From: Lachnospiraceae bacterium
Lineage (GTDB): Bacteria > Bacillota > Clostridia > Lachnospirales > Lachnospiraceae
Length of the DNA: 64,000 bases
Direction: 5' to 3'
Assembly: GCA_017520425.1 (NCBI GenBank)
Contig: JAFXFO010000031.1
Location: 186,001 to 250,000 of the forward strand
Every line of letters starts with the position of its first letter. Within the stretch, counting starts at the first letter, position 1. Both the position numbers and the translations under genes were made by a program. Shown piece after piece: positions 9,032-18,793 of the stretch. The notes beneath the pieces were generated by a model. It saw only the letters and a program-made list of their open reading frames with translations. It had not been told where the DNA came from and made no database searches.

Positions 9032-9877
9032 TTATATATCTCTCATCTTTTGATGTAAGACTTCCAAAAAATTCACCTGGTTAATATGTATAATTTCCGT
9101 TGTTTTTTCCGACTTCATGATTCTGATTCTGTCACCTGTGGTCATAATCACCGGATTGCCACCGTCAAAACTTGCCTCAAGACTTTGCGGCTGTCCTTCC
9201 CTTCCTGACAATACCTCTATCTCTACTACCTCCTCTGAAGAAAAAATAATACTTCGGGAATTCAAGGTATGAGCACATACGGGAGTTAACATGATTAGCT
9301 CTGCTTTTGGATCCACGATAGGACCTCCGGCAGATAAATTATAGCCTGTTGAACCGGTAGGTGTGGTAACAATCACGCCATCCGCATCATAATCCTTCAG
9401 GAACTGACCATTTACATAAATACGCAACTTATTTATCTGCAAAGAACCTCTTCTGGATATAACGATATCGTTTAATGCCCTCTCACTGGTCCTTACGCCC
9501 TCCGAGTCATAAACAACACCATTCAGCATCATACGGCTGACCATCTGATACTCTTCCGCAATCAGCATATCCAATGCGAAATCCATATTGGCAGGTTCTA
9601 TCTCTGTCAAATATCCCAAGGTTCCCAAGTTAATACCAATCAGGGGGATGTCAACGTTCTTGGTATCCCTGGCCGCTTTCAGAATGGTACCGTCACCACC
9701 TAATACCAGCATACAGAAAGCATCCTCGGGAATCATCTCCGCAGGCATTACACTTCCGTCCGCACCTGTCACACAGGTATATTTCTGTCCCTTCTCAGTC
9801 AGATACTCTATCAGCTTTGCGGTTATTTCCCCATCCGGGTCCTTATGATAATTGGTATATATCAGAAAATGTTTCAT
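9032..9877 (-). CDS. nadK: NAD kinase
   Basis: NadK phosphorylates NAD to NADP in the cytoplasm. The 281-residue sequence has the GGDGT motif (VLGGDGTILKAARD), the conserved TPTGSTGYNLSAGGPIV block that binds NAD, and a C-terminal beta domain. It lies 15 bases after tlyA and 14 bases before argR, so it is part of the same transcript. Confidence 0.96.
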   Translation of the reverse strand: MKHFLIYTNYHKDPDGEITAKLIEYLTEKGQKYTCVTGADGSVMPAEMIPEDAFCMLVLGGDGTILKAARDTKNVDIPLIGINLGTLGYLTEIEPANMDFALDMLIAEEYQMVSRMMLNGVVYDSEGVRTSERALNDIVISRRGSLQINKLRIYVNGQFLKDYDADGVIVTTPTGSTGYNLSAGGPIVDPKAELIMLTPVCAHTLNSRSIIFSSEEVVEIEVLSGREGQPQSLEASFDGGNPVIMTTGDRIRIMKSEKTTEIIHINQVNFLEVLHQKMRDI

Positions 9878-9892
9878 CCTAATTGCCTTTCT

Positions 9893-10789
9893 TTATTCCG
9901 GCTTGTCCAGTTTCTCATGCGCCCGGTCAATCACTTCTCCAATCAGCTGATTCCACTCCGGCCCATAAGTCATACCGCTTTTCTGCTCTACGATTAATTG
10001 CAAAGCATCCTCAGCTTCTTTTTCGGTTAACCGAATCAGCTGTTCGCTCCGTTCGCCGTTCTTACGAATATGCATCAGATATTCAATATTGCCTTCCGGC
10101 CCTTTAATAGGCGAATACTCAAGGGAAAGCACATCAAATCCTATGCTGTCCGCATAGTCCAATATCTTACGCACCACCTCTTCATGTACAGAACGTTCTC
10201 TTACAACACCCTTCTTCCCCACTTTATCGCGTCCTGCTTCAAACTGAGGCTTGATTAGGCATACCATTTCACCGTTTTCCTTTAACAGGTTTCTGGCCGG
10301 TATCAAAATCTTGGTCAGGGAAATAAAGGACACATCTACACTGGCAAAATCCAGTGCATCCTCTATATCGGAAGGAACCATGTATCTGAAATTGGTTTTC
10401 TCCATACAAACAACCCGTTCATCATTTCGCAGCTTCCATGCCAACTGACCATGTCCCACATCCACGGAGTACACTTTTACGGCACCATTCTGAAGCATAC
10501 AGTCCGTAAAACCACCGGTAGATGCACCGATATCCATGCAGACTTTGTCTTCCAGTACAATATTCCAGCTCTCCATAGCCTTTTCCAGCTTTAATCCGCC
10601 ACGGCTCACATATTTCAGTTGGGAGCCTCTGACCTCCAACTGTATCTTTGACTCATCAAACATGGAGCCTGCCTTATCTTCCTTTTGTCCGTTCACATAA
10701 ACATTGCCGGCCATTATAATGGCCTTTGCCTTTTCTCTGGAAGGGGCATGTCCCTGATTGACCAAAATAATATCTAAACGTTCCTTCAT
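9893..10789 (-). CDS. tlyA: TlyA family rRNA 2'-O-methyltransferase
   Basis: The 298-residue protein has an N-terminal S4 RNA-binding domain (RLDIILVNQGHAPSREKAK) and an FtsJ/RrmJ-type SAM methyltransferase domain with the SAM loop CMDIGASTGGFTDCML. TlyA methylates 16S and/or 23S rRNA, and older annotations call it hemolysin A. The start is set at the ATG at 10789 because AGAGGA precedes it with good spacing, whereas a longer frame from 10807 lacks one. It sits between dxs and nadK, as in related genomes. Confidence 0.94.
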   Translation of the reverse strand: MKERLDIILVNQGHAPSREKAKAIIMAGNVYVNGQKEDKAGSMFDESKIQLEVRGSQLKYVSRGGLKLEKAMESWNIVLEDKVCMDIGASTGGFTDCMLQNGAVKVYSVDVGHGQLAWKLRNDERVVCMEKTNFRYMVPSDIEDALDFASVDVSFISLTKILIPARNLLKENGEMVCLIKPQFEAGRDKVGKKGVVRERSVHEEVVRKILDYADSIGFDVLSLEYSPIKGPEGNIEYLMHIRKNGERSEQLIRLTEKEAEDALQLIVEQKSGMTYGPEWNQLIGEVIDRAHEKLDKPE

Positions 10790-10819
10790 GTTAATCCTCT
10801 TGTACAAAACAGGTGCTCC

Positions 10820-12676
10820 CTACTTCATACTATCTAAAATACGCTTTACAATGCTCTCTGCATCCAAGCTGATTTCTTTTTTTAGTAGTTCCACATTACC
10901 ATGCTCCACATAAGCATCCGGTATAGCGATATTGATACATTCTGCGTCCGCCGATGTTTTGTTCATAAAATCCAAAACCTTCTCACCATAGCCGCCGCAT
11001 GCCACATTTTCTTCCATGGTTACAATCCATTTATGGGTTTTCGTCGCCTCTGACACAGCGTCCTCATCAATGGGCTTTACAAATCGGGCATTTATCAGAC
11101 TTACATTCAGCCCCTTTGCCTTCAATAATTCATATACCTTTTCTGCGGTTTTTACCATGCTTCCAACTGCAAATATGGCAATATCCTTTTCCCTATAAAT
11201 CCATTCTGACTTTCCGTATTCTACAGCTGTACGATATTCCTCCAGTCCGTCATAAGCTTCTCCCCTGGGATATCTTATGGCAATGGGTCCGTCGAAATCC
11301 ACTGCAAACTTCATCATATCAGAAAGCTCCCATTTATTCTTCGGTGCACAAATACTCATATTCGGTATACTGGATAAATAAGACAAATCAAATATACCCT
11401 GATGGGTCTCACCATCGCTGCCTACCAAGCCGGCTCTGTCCACTGCAAATACTACCGGCAGATTCTGGATACATACATCATGCAAAATCTGATCATAGGC
11501 ACGTTGCAAAAAGGATGAGTATATGGCTACAATAGGCTTTACTCCGCCGGCAGCCAATCCTGCCGCAAAGGTTACCGCATGTTCTTCCGCAATACCCACA
11601 TCAAAGAATCGCTCCGGATACATATTGCGGAATCTTTTCAATCCCGTACCGTCCGGCATGGCAGCGGTAATTGCTACCACATTTTCATTGCGCTGTCCCA
11701 GCTTGCACATTACAGTAGAAAATACATCCGTGTAATTGGGCTTACTCTTTGCCTTTTTAGGCAAACCGGTTTCAATATCAAAGGGCTCTGCTCCGTGAAA
11801 TCTGGCCGGATGTCTCTCAGCAGGTGCAAATCCTTTCCCCTTCTGGGTATTGACATGGACTACCACACCACCTTTTACACGCTTCGCCTCATTGATTACC
11901 TTTATCATAGCCTGAATATTGTGACCATCCACCGGTCCCAAATAAGTTAGGCCCATATCTTCAAAAAACATGCCCGGAATAACCAGCTGTTTAAAACTGT
12001 TCTTGGCTTTTCGGATACCGGAAACCACATTGTCTCCATGCTTCGTACCAAGCAAAGCATCATAAACATTCTTCTTTAATCCCTGATAGCTGTTTGCGGT
12101 ACGAATCTTATTCAAATATTTGGACATACCGCCTACATTTTCAGAAATGGACATATTATTATCGTTCAATACAATAATAAAATTACTCTCTATTTTGGCT
12201 GCATTGTTCATGGCTTCATAAGCCATACCTCCTGTCAGGGAACCATCACCGATAACAGACACTACCGTATGGCTTTCTCCCTTGATATCCCTTGCTTTTA
12301 CCAGGCCTAAACCTGCTGAAATAGAGGTGGAACTGTGGCCGGTATCAAAGGCATCGAAATTACTTTCCTTACGCTTAGGGAACCCACTCATTCCATGAAA
12401 CTGACGCAAGTTCTCAAACCCATCCTTACGACCGGTTAACAGCTTATGTGTATAGGACTGATGTCCCACATCCCATATAATCTTATCATCCGGAAGATTC
12501 AATGCCAGATGCAATGCCATGGTCAATTCCACAGCACCAAGATTAGAGCCCAGATGACCACCGGTCACACTGATTTTCTCAATCAAAAACTGCCTTATCT
12601 CTTCTGCCAATGTATCATAATCATCCTTTTGGATATTCTTTATATCATTTGCTTCCTTAATCTGTTCCAAAAACAT
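10820..12676 (-). CDS. dxs: 1-deoxy-D-xylulose-5-phosphate synthase
   Basis: Dxs is the thiamine-diphosphate enzyme that starts the MEP isoprenoid pathway from pyruvate and glyceraldehyde 3-phosphate. The 618-residue chain has the GHQSYTHKLLTGR segment, the ThDP-binding GDGSLTGGMAYEAMN motif, and the pyrimidine-domain GIAEEHAVTFAAG with the catalytic glutamate. ATG at 12676 is chosen because GAGG lies 8 bases upstream; the frame extends 14 codons further without a good site. It follows ispA by 54 bases, so two isoprenoid enzymes are cotranscribed. Confidence 0.97.
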   Translation of the reverse strand: MFLEQIKEANDIKNIQKDDYDTLAEEIRQFLIEKISVTGGHLGSNLGAVELTMALHLALNLPDDKIIWDVGHQSYTHKLLTGRKDGFENLRQFHGMSGFPKRKESNFDAFDTGHSSTSISAGLGLVKARDIKGESHTVVSVIGDGSLTGGMAYEAMNNAAKIESNFIIVLNDNNMSISENVGGMSKYLNKIRTANSYQGLKKNVYDALLGTKHGDNVVSGIRKAKNSFKQLVIPGMFFEDMGLTYLGPVDGHNIQAMIKVINEAKRVKGGVVVHVNTQKGKGFAPAERHPARFHGAEPFDIETGLPKKAKSKPNYTDVFSTVMCKLGQRNENVVAITAAMPDGTGLKRFRNMYPERFFDVGIAEEHAVTFAAGLAAGGVKPIVAIYSSFLQRAYDQILHDVCIQNLPVVFAVDRAGLVGSDGETHQGIFDLSYLSSIPNMSICAPKNKWELSDMMKFAVDFDGPIAIRYPRGEAYDGLEEYRTAVEYGKSEWIYREKDIAIFAVGSMVKTAEKVYELLKAKGLNVSLINARFVKPIDEDAVSEATKTHKWIVTMEENVACGGYGEKVLDFMNKTSADAECINIAIPDAYVEHGNVELLKKEISLDAESIVKRILDSMK

Positions 12677-12730
12677 GTATTTTACCTCTTCACTGTTATT
12701 CTCTAACAGTTTACCCAAATATCTTATGTA

Positions 12731-13651
12731 TTACTTATTTCTGTCAATCAACGAAACAATCAATTTTTTCAAAAATCCACTGTCACCGGCAAAGGATTCC
12801 AAAATTTCAACCGCTTCCCGGGAAAGTTTTTCCACCTGCAGCTTTGAATTCTCCAAACCGTTTAATGTAACATAGGTCTGCTTACCGTTCTTTTCATCAC
12901 TTCCGATAGGCTTTCCCAAGTCCTCCATAGTACCGGTAATGTCCAATATATCATCCTGTATCTGGAATGCCACTCCGATATTATAAGCACATTTTTCAAT
13001 GCGCTCTACTTCTCCCACACCGGCGCCTGCCAGTATAGCACCCGTCATCATAGCTGCCTGTATCAAGGCTGCTGTCTTATTCTCATGGATAAAAAGAAGC
13101 TGCTCCTTACTGATTTCCGACATCTTTTCTGCTTCAATATCAGCTGTCTGGCCGCCAATCATTCCATAGATTCCGGCTTTCCGTGCCATCACTTCCATGG
13201 CTTTTGCCAGACCCAGAAGCTGCTCTACCCTTAAGTGTTCCGGTTCATCCGTATGGATGGGCACTGCTTTCAGCATGGTTTCAAATGCAAAATTCAGCAA
13301 AGCATCTCCTGCCAATATGCCAAATGCCTCTCCGTATACCACATGTGTGGTCTTTCGACCTCTGCGGTACTCATCATCGTCCATGGCTGGCAAATCATCA
13401 TGAACCAGGGAATAGGTATGAATCATTTCAATCGCTGCCATAAAGGGCTCTATCTCCTTACCCATTCCTCCAAAGAGCTCATAGGTTTCTTTCATCAGCA
13501 TGGGGCGAAGTCTCTTACCGCCTGCCAGTACGCTATAATTCATAGCCTCCAAAACCACCTTCTGATAGCCTTCCTCCGGAGGCAAAAACTTCCCTATCAC
13601 CTGTTCTATTTGAGCGACTTTTGCGTTTAATTCTTCCTGAAAACTCATCAT
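12731..13651 (-). CDS. ispA: Polyprenyl (farnesyl/geranyl) diphosphate synthase
   Basis: This 306-residue all-helical trans-prenyltransferase has the first aspartate-rich motif in LVHDDLPAMDDDEYRRG and the second in FQIQDDILDITG. Length and context fit farnesyl diphosphate synthase. The product chain length cannot be read with certainty. It follows xseB by 14 bases and precedes dxs. Confidence 0.94.
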   Translation of the reverse strand: MMSFQEELNAKVAQIEQVIGKFLPPEEGYQKVVLEAMNYSVLAGGKRLRPMLMKETYELFGGMGKEIEPFMAAIEMIHTYSLVHDDLPAMDDDEYRRGRKTTHVVYGEAFGILAGDALLNFAFETMLKAVPIHTDEPEHLRVEQLLGLAKAMEVMARKAGIYGMIGGQTADIEAEKMSEISKEQLLFIHENKTAALIQAAMMTGAILAGAGVGEVERIEKCAYNIGVAFQIQDDILDITGTMEDLGKPIGSDEKNGKQTYVTLNGLENSKLQVEKLSREAVEILESFAGDSGFLKKLIVSLIDRNK

Positions 13652-13665
13652 AGTTCTTCCCTCTG

Positions 13666-13863
13666 TTAGTCCATTTCTGTCAGATTGCCGTCTGAAGCCA
13701 GCTTCAATACCTTCTTTTCCACTTTATCAATCTGGTCATTACAATCCTTCAAAAGCTTCATACCTTCGCTATATGCAACAAAGGCATCTTCCAATGCAAT
13801 ATCATCCTGCTCCAGTTTTTCAATGGTTTCTTCTATCTTTGCAAATGTTTCTTCAATCGTCAT
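13666..13863 (-). CDS. xseB: Exodeoxyribonuclease VII small subunit
   Basis: The 65-residue protein has the XseB pattern FAKIEETIEKLEQDDIALED followed by a second helix. It partners XseA in exonuclease VII. ATG at 13863 has GGAGGAG immediately upstream inside the end of xseA, and the two genes overlap by 11 bases. An upstream in-frame start at 13896 is rejected because it lies inside xseA without a site. Confidence 0.94.
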   Translation of the reverse strand: MTIEETFAKIEETIEKLEQDDIALEDAFVAYSEGMKLLKDCNDQIDKVEKKVLKLASDGNLTEMD

Positions 13864-15067
13864 ACTGCTCCTCCATGACACCGGTAATCGTCGCACTTAA
13901 TCGTCCGTCCGACATTTGAATCTGTAATTCCTGCCCTATCTTGGCATTCTTCACAGAACGTATATTTCTGCCATCCTCGTCTATTACATAGGAAAATCCG
14001 CTTTGTAATTTCTGCAAAGGGGACAATCCCTTCATTTTCTCAATATAAATATCCAACCTATGGCGTTTTTCACGCAAAGAACGCTTCATTAATTCCTCCA
14101 AGCGTTCCTCCAAGGTCATCAAATAATTTTTCTTTTCACGAATCCGGTTCGCGGGACTCATATATTTCAATTGTAATTCATACTTTTTGACTCTTTCACG
14201 CTCTGCATCAAGGCGAGAATACATGCCCCTATACAAAACATTACGATAGTTCTCCAGAAGCTCAAAAAGATGCCGCACATCATAAACCGCCAGTTCCGCC
14301 GCCGCAGACGGAGTAGGTGCACGCAAATCGGATACAAAATCAATAATAGTAGTATCCGTTTCATGGCCTACCGCTGAAATAACCGGCACGGTACAATCAA
14401 AGACTGCCTGGGCTACCATTCGCTCATTAAAGGCCCACAAATCTTCTATGGAGCCGCCGCCGCGGCCCACAATCATCACATCCACGCCATAATGCTCCAA
14501 GGCCCGGATGCCCTTTACAATGCTCTCTGCAGCCTGTTCTCCCTGTACAATGGCAGGATACAGAATAATCTGTACGTAAGGATTTCTCCGGCGTGCAATC
14601 TGAATTATATCCCTGACTGCGGCTCCGGTATCTGCAGTAACCACCCCAAGGGTCTTGATAAATCTGGGAATGGGGTGCTTATATTCCTTGGCAAACATCC
14701 CTAATTCTTCCAGTTCCTGCTTCAACTTCTCATATCGCTCATACAGAGCACCGGCACCATCCAATGCTATCTGCTTCGCATACATCTGATACTTGCCGTC
14801 CCGTTCATACACATCCACTGTACCAAATACAATCACCTGCTGACCTTCTGCCATCTGAAACTTCAAACCGCTTCGGTTGCCGGCAAACATGACACAGTTC
14901 ATGGTACCTTTACTATCCTTTAACGTAAAATAAATATGTCCAGAGGAATGATATTTGCAGTTGCTCACCTCTCCTTTTACGAAGAGGGACTGCAACATAT
15001 AATCCTGCGTGAACATATTTTTAATGTAAGTATTCACTTGTGTAACGGTATATACACTTCGTGCCAT
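13853..15067 (-). CDS. xseA: Exodeoxyribonuclease VII large subunit
   Basis: The 404-residue large subunit has an N-terminal OB fold (VKGEVSNCKYHSSGHIYF), the catalytic region with VMIVGRGGGSIEDLWAFN and ISAVGHETDTTIIDFVSD, then a long helical arm and a short C-terminal domain. It is the standard form and slightly shorter than the E. coli enzyme. It lies between nusB and xseB. Confidence 0.97.
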   Translation of the reverse strand: MARSVYTVTQVNTYIKNMFTQDYMLQSLFVKGEVSNCKYHSSGHIYFTLKDSKGTMNCVMFAGNRSGLKFQMAEGQQVIVFGTVDVYERDGKYQMYAKQIALDGAGALYERYEKLKQELEELGMFAKEYKHPIPRFIKTLGVVTADTGAAVRDIIQIARRRNPYVQIILYPAIVQGEQAAESIVKGIRALEHYGVDVMIVGRGGGSIEDLWAFNERMVAQAVFDCTVPVISAVGHETDTTIIDFVSDLRAPTPSAAAELAVYDVRHLFELLENYRNVLYRGMYSRLDAERERVKKYELQLKYMSPANRIREKKNYLMTLEERLEELMKRSLREKRHRLDIYIEKMKGLSPLQKLQSGFSYVIDEDGRNIRSVKNAKIGQELQIQMSDGRLSATITGVMEEQYDD

Positions 15068-15078
15068 TGTAACACTTC

Positions 15079-15483
15079 CTATTTTTTCACAAACTTAGCC
15101 AACACAGCATTCACAAATCCGCCGGATGCTGCCTGTCCGTATTTCTTTGAAATTTCAATGGCTTCATTAATGGCTACCGTCTCCGGTACATCATCATCAT
15201 ATAACATCTCGTATACGGCAATACGCAGAACCGTAAGTTCCACCTTACCCATTCTTTCCACATTCCAGCCTTCTGCCTTTTCGTTTAACATGGCATCTAT
15301 CTGAGGCAGTTTCTCCTGAATGGATGCAAACCTGCTCTCAATGGCTTCCATTACTTTCTCAGTATACTCTACTTCATCATCCTGAAAGAACAGCTTCACC
15401 TGTTCCGGCATCTCATTCGGAGTATTAAACTCTACACGGAATAATAACTTAAACAGCTGCTCTCTTTGTTCATGTCTTCCCAT
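15079..15483 (-). CDS. nusB: Transcription antitermination factor NusB
   Basis: The 134-residue helical protein begins MGRHEQREQLFKLLFRVEF and ends with the conserved ETVAINEAIEISKKYG and GFVNAVLAKF. It acts with NusE in rRNA antitermination. The start at 15483 is used because AGGATGAG precedes it at a workable distance, while the ATG three codons earlier abuts that site. Confidence 0.95.
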   Translation of the reverse strand: MGRHEQREQLFKLLFRVEFNTPNEMPEQVKLFFQDDEVEYTEKVMEAIESRFASIQEKLPQIDAMLNEKAEGWNVERMGKVELTVLRIAVYEMLYDDDVPETVAINEAIEISKKYGQAASGGFVNAVLAKFVKK

Positions 15484-15500
15484 TGTTCTCATCCTAAGTC

Positions 15501-15872
15501 TTATTTTACTCCGACGATACGGATATTTACATCTGTACAGCTCAAACCGGTCATATTTTCCACAGCTGTTTTTACCTTATCCTGAACCTTGGTACATGTG
15601 GCAGGAATATTAAAGCCGTACTCCATGGTAACTGCCAGATGAATGGTCACATTGCTCTCATTGATTATTACTTTAACACCCTTTGTCAGCTTCTTTACGC
15701 CAACCTTGCTCATAAGCTCGTTGGTAATATTGCCGGACAATGCATGCACACCCTTTACCTCAGTTGCTGCCAAGCTGGCAATCATAGCTACCACATCATC
15801 TGCAATCTGTACTTCGCCTCTGTTCTCGTCACTCTGCAGTATAACACTCTTCTTATCTATTTCTTTTTCCAT
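15501..15872 (-). CDS. Asp23/Gls24 family envelope stress protein
   Basis: The 123-residue protein matches the Asp23 family (GEVQIADDVVAMIASLAA, EVKGVHALSG, VKVIINESNVTIHLAV). These proteins polymerise near the membrane and are linked to envelope stress. It begins the conserved chain leading to nusB and lies 17 bases upstream of it. GGAGG lies 7 bases before the ATG at 15872, which excludes the longer frame. Confidence 0.93.
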   Translation of the reverse strand: MEKEIDKKSVILQSDENRGEVQIADDVVAMIASLAATEVKGVHALSGNITNELMSKVGVKKLTKGVKVIINESNVTIHLAVTMEYGFNIPATCTKVQDKVKTAVENMTGLSCTDVNIRIVGVK

Positions 15873-15931
15873 TTCTGTTCCTCCCTTTTTCACCAGAATC
15901 AGTATTTGATTATCAGTATATCATATTTCCC

Positions 15932-17176
15932 TTATTTTGTCATCCAAAAAGTCATGGTTAACTGCTCTTCATTTTCCACATAGGATATACTGTCATACTC
16001 CTCATACAGATACTCAAAAATCTGCTGTTCGTCTACTAACTTGGCGTAAAATTCATCATACAATTCCTTCGAATCACATTTCAGTGTCACCATTTCCGAA
16101 CCGGCATCATAGGCATCATAAAACACCTCATCCAGTTGGTCGGTGTCGTATTCGTAGAAATAATTGCCCTCACGGATATAATAATTATCCTCATCCGAAT
16201 CACATACAGGCAAATCCACCACTTCCTTTATTTTGTGGGTTTTGGTAATCTGATCGGTGGTAATACACAAATAATCGTAATTGATTTGCGGTGTGGTTCC
16301 CGAAGCTGCACCATCCGTTTCCACACTGTAGGAAGCATCTCCCCAGGTGGTATCCAGATGATAATAATCTCCGTTGGATTTCACCACATTCCAGGAATGA
16401 TATTCACCATCCCTTACCTGGCCGTAAACCATGGAACATTCCACATCCATTTGATTCAAAAGATACTGTGTAGCCTTGGCATAACCCTGACAAACGGAAA
16501 CATCCCCTACCAAAACCGAGTAAATATTCTGATTATCCTCTGCCTCCATATCGTAATCCGTATGATAAATTACTGTTTCGTATACATACTTGATTTTTTC
16601 ATAATCATCATCTGTTTCGGGAGCATAATAAAGAATATCCTCCGCCGCTTCCTGAATCTCTTCCATGCGGCTCAAACAGCTTTCCTTATCCAGAGTATAC
16701 CGGGCTGTGATTTCTATCCCCACCGTCTTTTCGCCTCGGGTATATACCGTATACTCATAACCATCCACATAGAAATATTCCGGATGGTCTATCATAACCG
16801 CATTATATATCTTATCAACATTCTCCTCATCCAGTCCTTGCTTAAGCCCTTCCTCATCCAGTTTCAAAGGACCGTCATACCGGTATGCCAACAGAGTATT
16901 GATATCCTTGTACCAGAGCTTTTCTTTCTCGGACAGCTGCTTATAAGCATACTTACTATGCTTCTTTTCTTCAAAGCAGTCATCACTGTTCTCTTCAATC
17001 CATTCACAATCACGTGCACTTGAATCCACATCGTCCATTGTTAATGTCTCTTTGGCTGAATCCTCTCCCAAGCCAACCTTGTCCAACAATTCATCCACGG
17101 CCTCCGGTTTAGAACATCCGGACAACAGTAACAGCATGCAGCCAATCAGTAACAGAGTTCTGTTTCTTTTTATCAT
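15932..17176 (-). CDS. Transglutaminase-like domain lipoprotein
   Basis: The 414-residue protein has a lipoprotein signal (LLLLSGCSKP, Cys20) and a transglutaminase/protease-like core. The presumed catalytic triad is visible: Cys in VCQGYAKATQYL, His in EYHSWNVVK and Asp in YHLDTTWGD. It should act on the cell surface as a peptidase or cross-linking enzyme; the substrate is unknown. It resembles the gene at 28603-30129 in core and general layout. It lies between prfC and asp23, and GAAGGAG precedes the ATG. Confidence 0.85.
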   Translation of the reverse strand: MIKRNRTLLLIGCMLLLLSGCSKPEAVDELLDKVGLGEDSAKETLTMDDVDSSARDCEWIEENSDDCFEEKKHSKYAYKQLSEKEKLWYKDINTLLAYRYDGPLKLDEEGLKQGLDEENVDKIYNAVMIDHPEYFYVDGYEYTVYTRGEKTVGIEITARYTLDKESCLSRMEEIQEAAEDILYYAPETDDDYEKIKYVYETVIYHTDYDMEAEDNQNIYSVLVGDVSVCQGYAKATQYLLNQMDVECSMVYGQVRDGEYHSWNVVKSNGDYYHLDTTWGDASYSVETDGAASGTTPQINYDYLCITTDQITKTHKIKEVVDLPVCDSDEDNYYIREGNYFYEYDTDQLDEVFYDAYDAGSEMVTLKCDSKELYDEFYAKLVDEQQIFEYLYEEYDSISYVENEEQLTMTFWMTK

Positions 17177-17197
17177 AACCTTGTCCGCTCCTTCTTC

Positions 17198-18793
17198 CTA
17201 ATCTCTGCCGAATTCTGACAGCACCAAATCTTTGTTACGATCCAAAGTCATGCCGATACTCCAGGGATTTACAAACAGAAGCAAGGGATTACCCTTCATA
17301 TCCTTTACTCTCTTCATATCGGAAGTACCTATAATCTTTGCAATATCAATATCCTTGTGGTTTTCAATCCATCTTATATGCTCATAGGGCAGGTTTTCCA
17401 GTCGAATTTCCACATTGTATTCATTTTCCAGACGATACTTTAGTACCTCAAACTGAAGCACACCAACCACACCTACGATGATTTCCTCCATACCCGTATT
17501 AAACTCCTGAAAAATCTGGATGGCACCTTCCTGGGCAATCTGTTCGATGCCCTTAATAAACTGTTTACGTTTCATGGTATCCACCTGACGTACTCTGGCA
17601 AAATGCTCCGGTGCGAAGGTGGGTATTCCTTCATAAGCAAACTTCGCCTTTGGCATACATACTGTATCTCCGATGGAGAAGATGCCCGGATCAAACACAC
17701 CGATAATATCTCCCGCATAAGCTTCACTTAAAATCTTTCGTTCATCTGCCATAATCTGCTGGGGCTGTGACAAACGCATTACTTTATTGCCCTGTACGTG
17801 ACGCACCTCCTGGGATGCATCAAAACGGCCGGAACAGATACGCATAAATGCCACTCTGTCACGATGGGCCTTGTTCATATTTGCCTGAATCTTAAAAACA
17901 AATGCCGAAAACTCATTTTCAACAGGGTCTACAATACCGATATCTGCTTTTCTGGGCAGGGGCGTGGTAGTCATATTCAAGAAATGCTTTAAAAAGATTT
18001 CTACACCGAAATTGGTCAATGCAGAACCGAAGCAAACCGGTGTCAAATCACCCTTTCTTACTTCCTCCAGATCAAATTCTGCACTGGCACCATCCAAAAG
18101 CTCTATCTCATCCAGCAGGGTATCTGCTGCATCATCCCCGATTAATTCTCTTAATACCGCTTCATTTTCTATGGGGATTCTTTCACTGACACCTTCCTTG
18201 GTACCTTTCTCCGTATCCGAGAAGGTGATAACACATTTGCTTTCCCTATCATATACTCCCTTAAATCCCTTACCTGAACCAATGGGCCAGTTTATGGGAC
18301 AGGTAGCAATCCCCAGTTCCTTCTCAATCTCGTCCAAAAGCTCAAAGGTATCTCTGGCATCTCTATCCATCTTGTTAATAAAGGTGAAAATAGGAATATG
18401 ACGCATCACACATACCTTAAAAAGCTTTCTGGTCTGTGCCTCCACACCCTTGGATGCATCGATTACCATCACCGCAGAATCCGCAGCCATCAGGGTACGA
18501 TAGGTATCCTCTGAGAAATCCTGATGTCCCGGTGTATCCAAAATATTGATACAATAATTGTCATACTCAAACTGCAGTACAGAAGAAGTAACGGAAATAC
18601 CTCTCTCCTTCTCAATCTCCATCCAGTCCGATACTGCATGTCTGGCCGTAGCCTTTCCCTTTACGCTACCCGCCAGATTAATGGCTCCTCCGTAAAGCAA
18701 AAACTTTTCTGTTAATGTTGTTTTACCCGCATCGGGGTGGGATATAATCGCAAATGTTCTTCTTCTGTTTATCTCTTTATCGTAATTACCCAC
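17198..18793 (-). CDS. prfC: Peptide chain release factor 3
   Basis: RF3 is the GTPase that recycles RF1 and RF2 from the ribosome. The 531-residue length is right. The P-loop is ISHPDAGKTTLTEKF, followed by the DTPGHQDFSEDTYR G3 motif and FINKMDRDARD G4. It starts with GTG directly after the deoB stop codon, and its GGAGG lies within the last codons of deoB, so the two are translationally coupled. Confidence 0.97.
   Translation of the reverse strand: MGNYDKEINRRRTFAIISHPDAGKTTLTEKFLLYGGAINLAGSVKGKATARHAVSDWMEIEKERGISVTSSVLQFEYDNYCINILDTPGHQDFSEDTYRTLMAADSAVMVIDASKGVEAQTRKLFKVCVMRHIPIFTFINKMDRDARDTFELLDEIEKELGIATCPINWPIGSGKGFKGVYDRESKCVITFSDTEKGTKEGVSERIPIENEAVLRELIGDDAADTLLDEIELLDGASAEFDLEEVRKGDLTPVCFGSALTNFGVEIFLKHFLNMTTTPLPRKADIGIVDPVENEFSAFVFKIQANMNKAHRDRVAFMRICSGRFDASQEVRHVQGNKVMRLSQPQQIMADERKILSEAYAGDIIGVFDPGIFSIGDTVCMPKAKFAYEGIPTFAPEHFARVRQVDTMKRKQFIKGIEQIAQEGAIQIFQEFNTGMEEIIVGVVGVLQFEVLKYRLENEYNVEIRLENLPYEHIRWIENHKDIDIAKIIGTSDMKRVKDMKGNPLLLFVNPWSIGMTLDRNKDLVLSEFGRD

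Noticed and set aside
8172..9053. Long plus-strand open frame across recN and argR
   Set aside because: It lies opposite two well-conserved genes, has no ribosome site, and its sequence is low-complexity; an antisense shadow.
16136..17023. Plus-strand open frame of about 295 codons opposite the transglutaminase lipoprotein
   Set aside because: Extremely isoleucine-rich translation and no family features; it is the complement of an acidic coding region.
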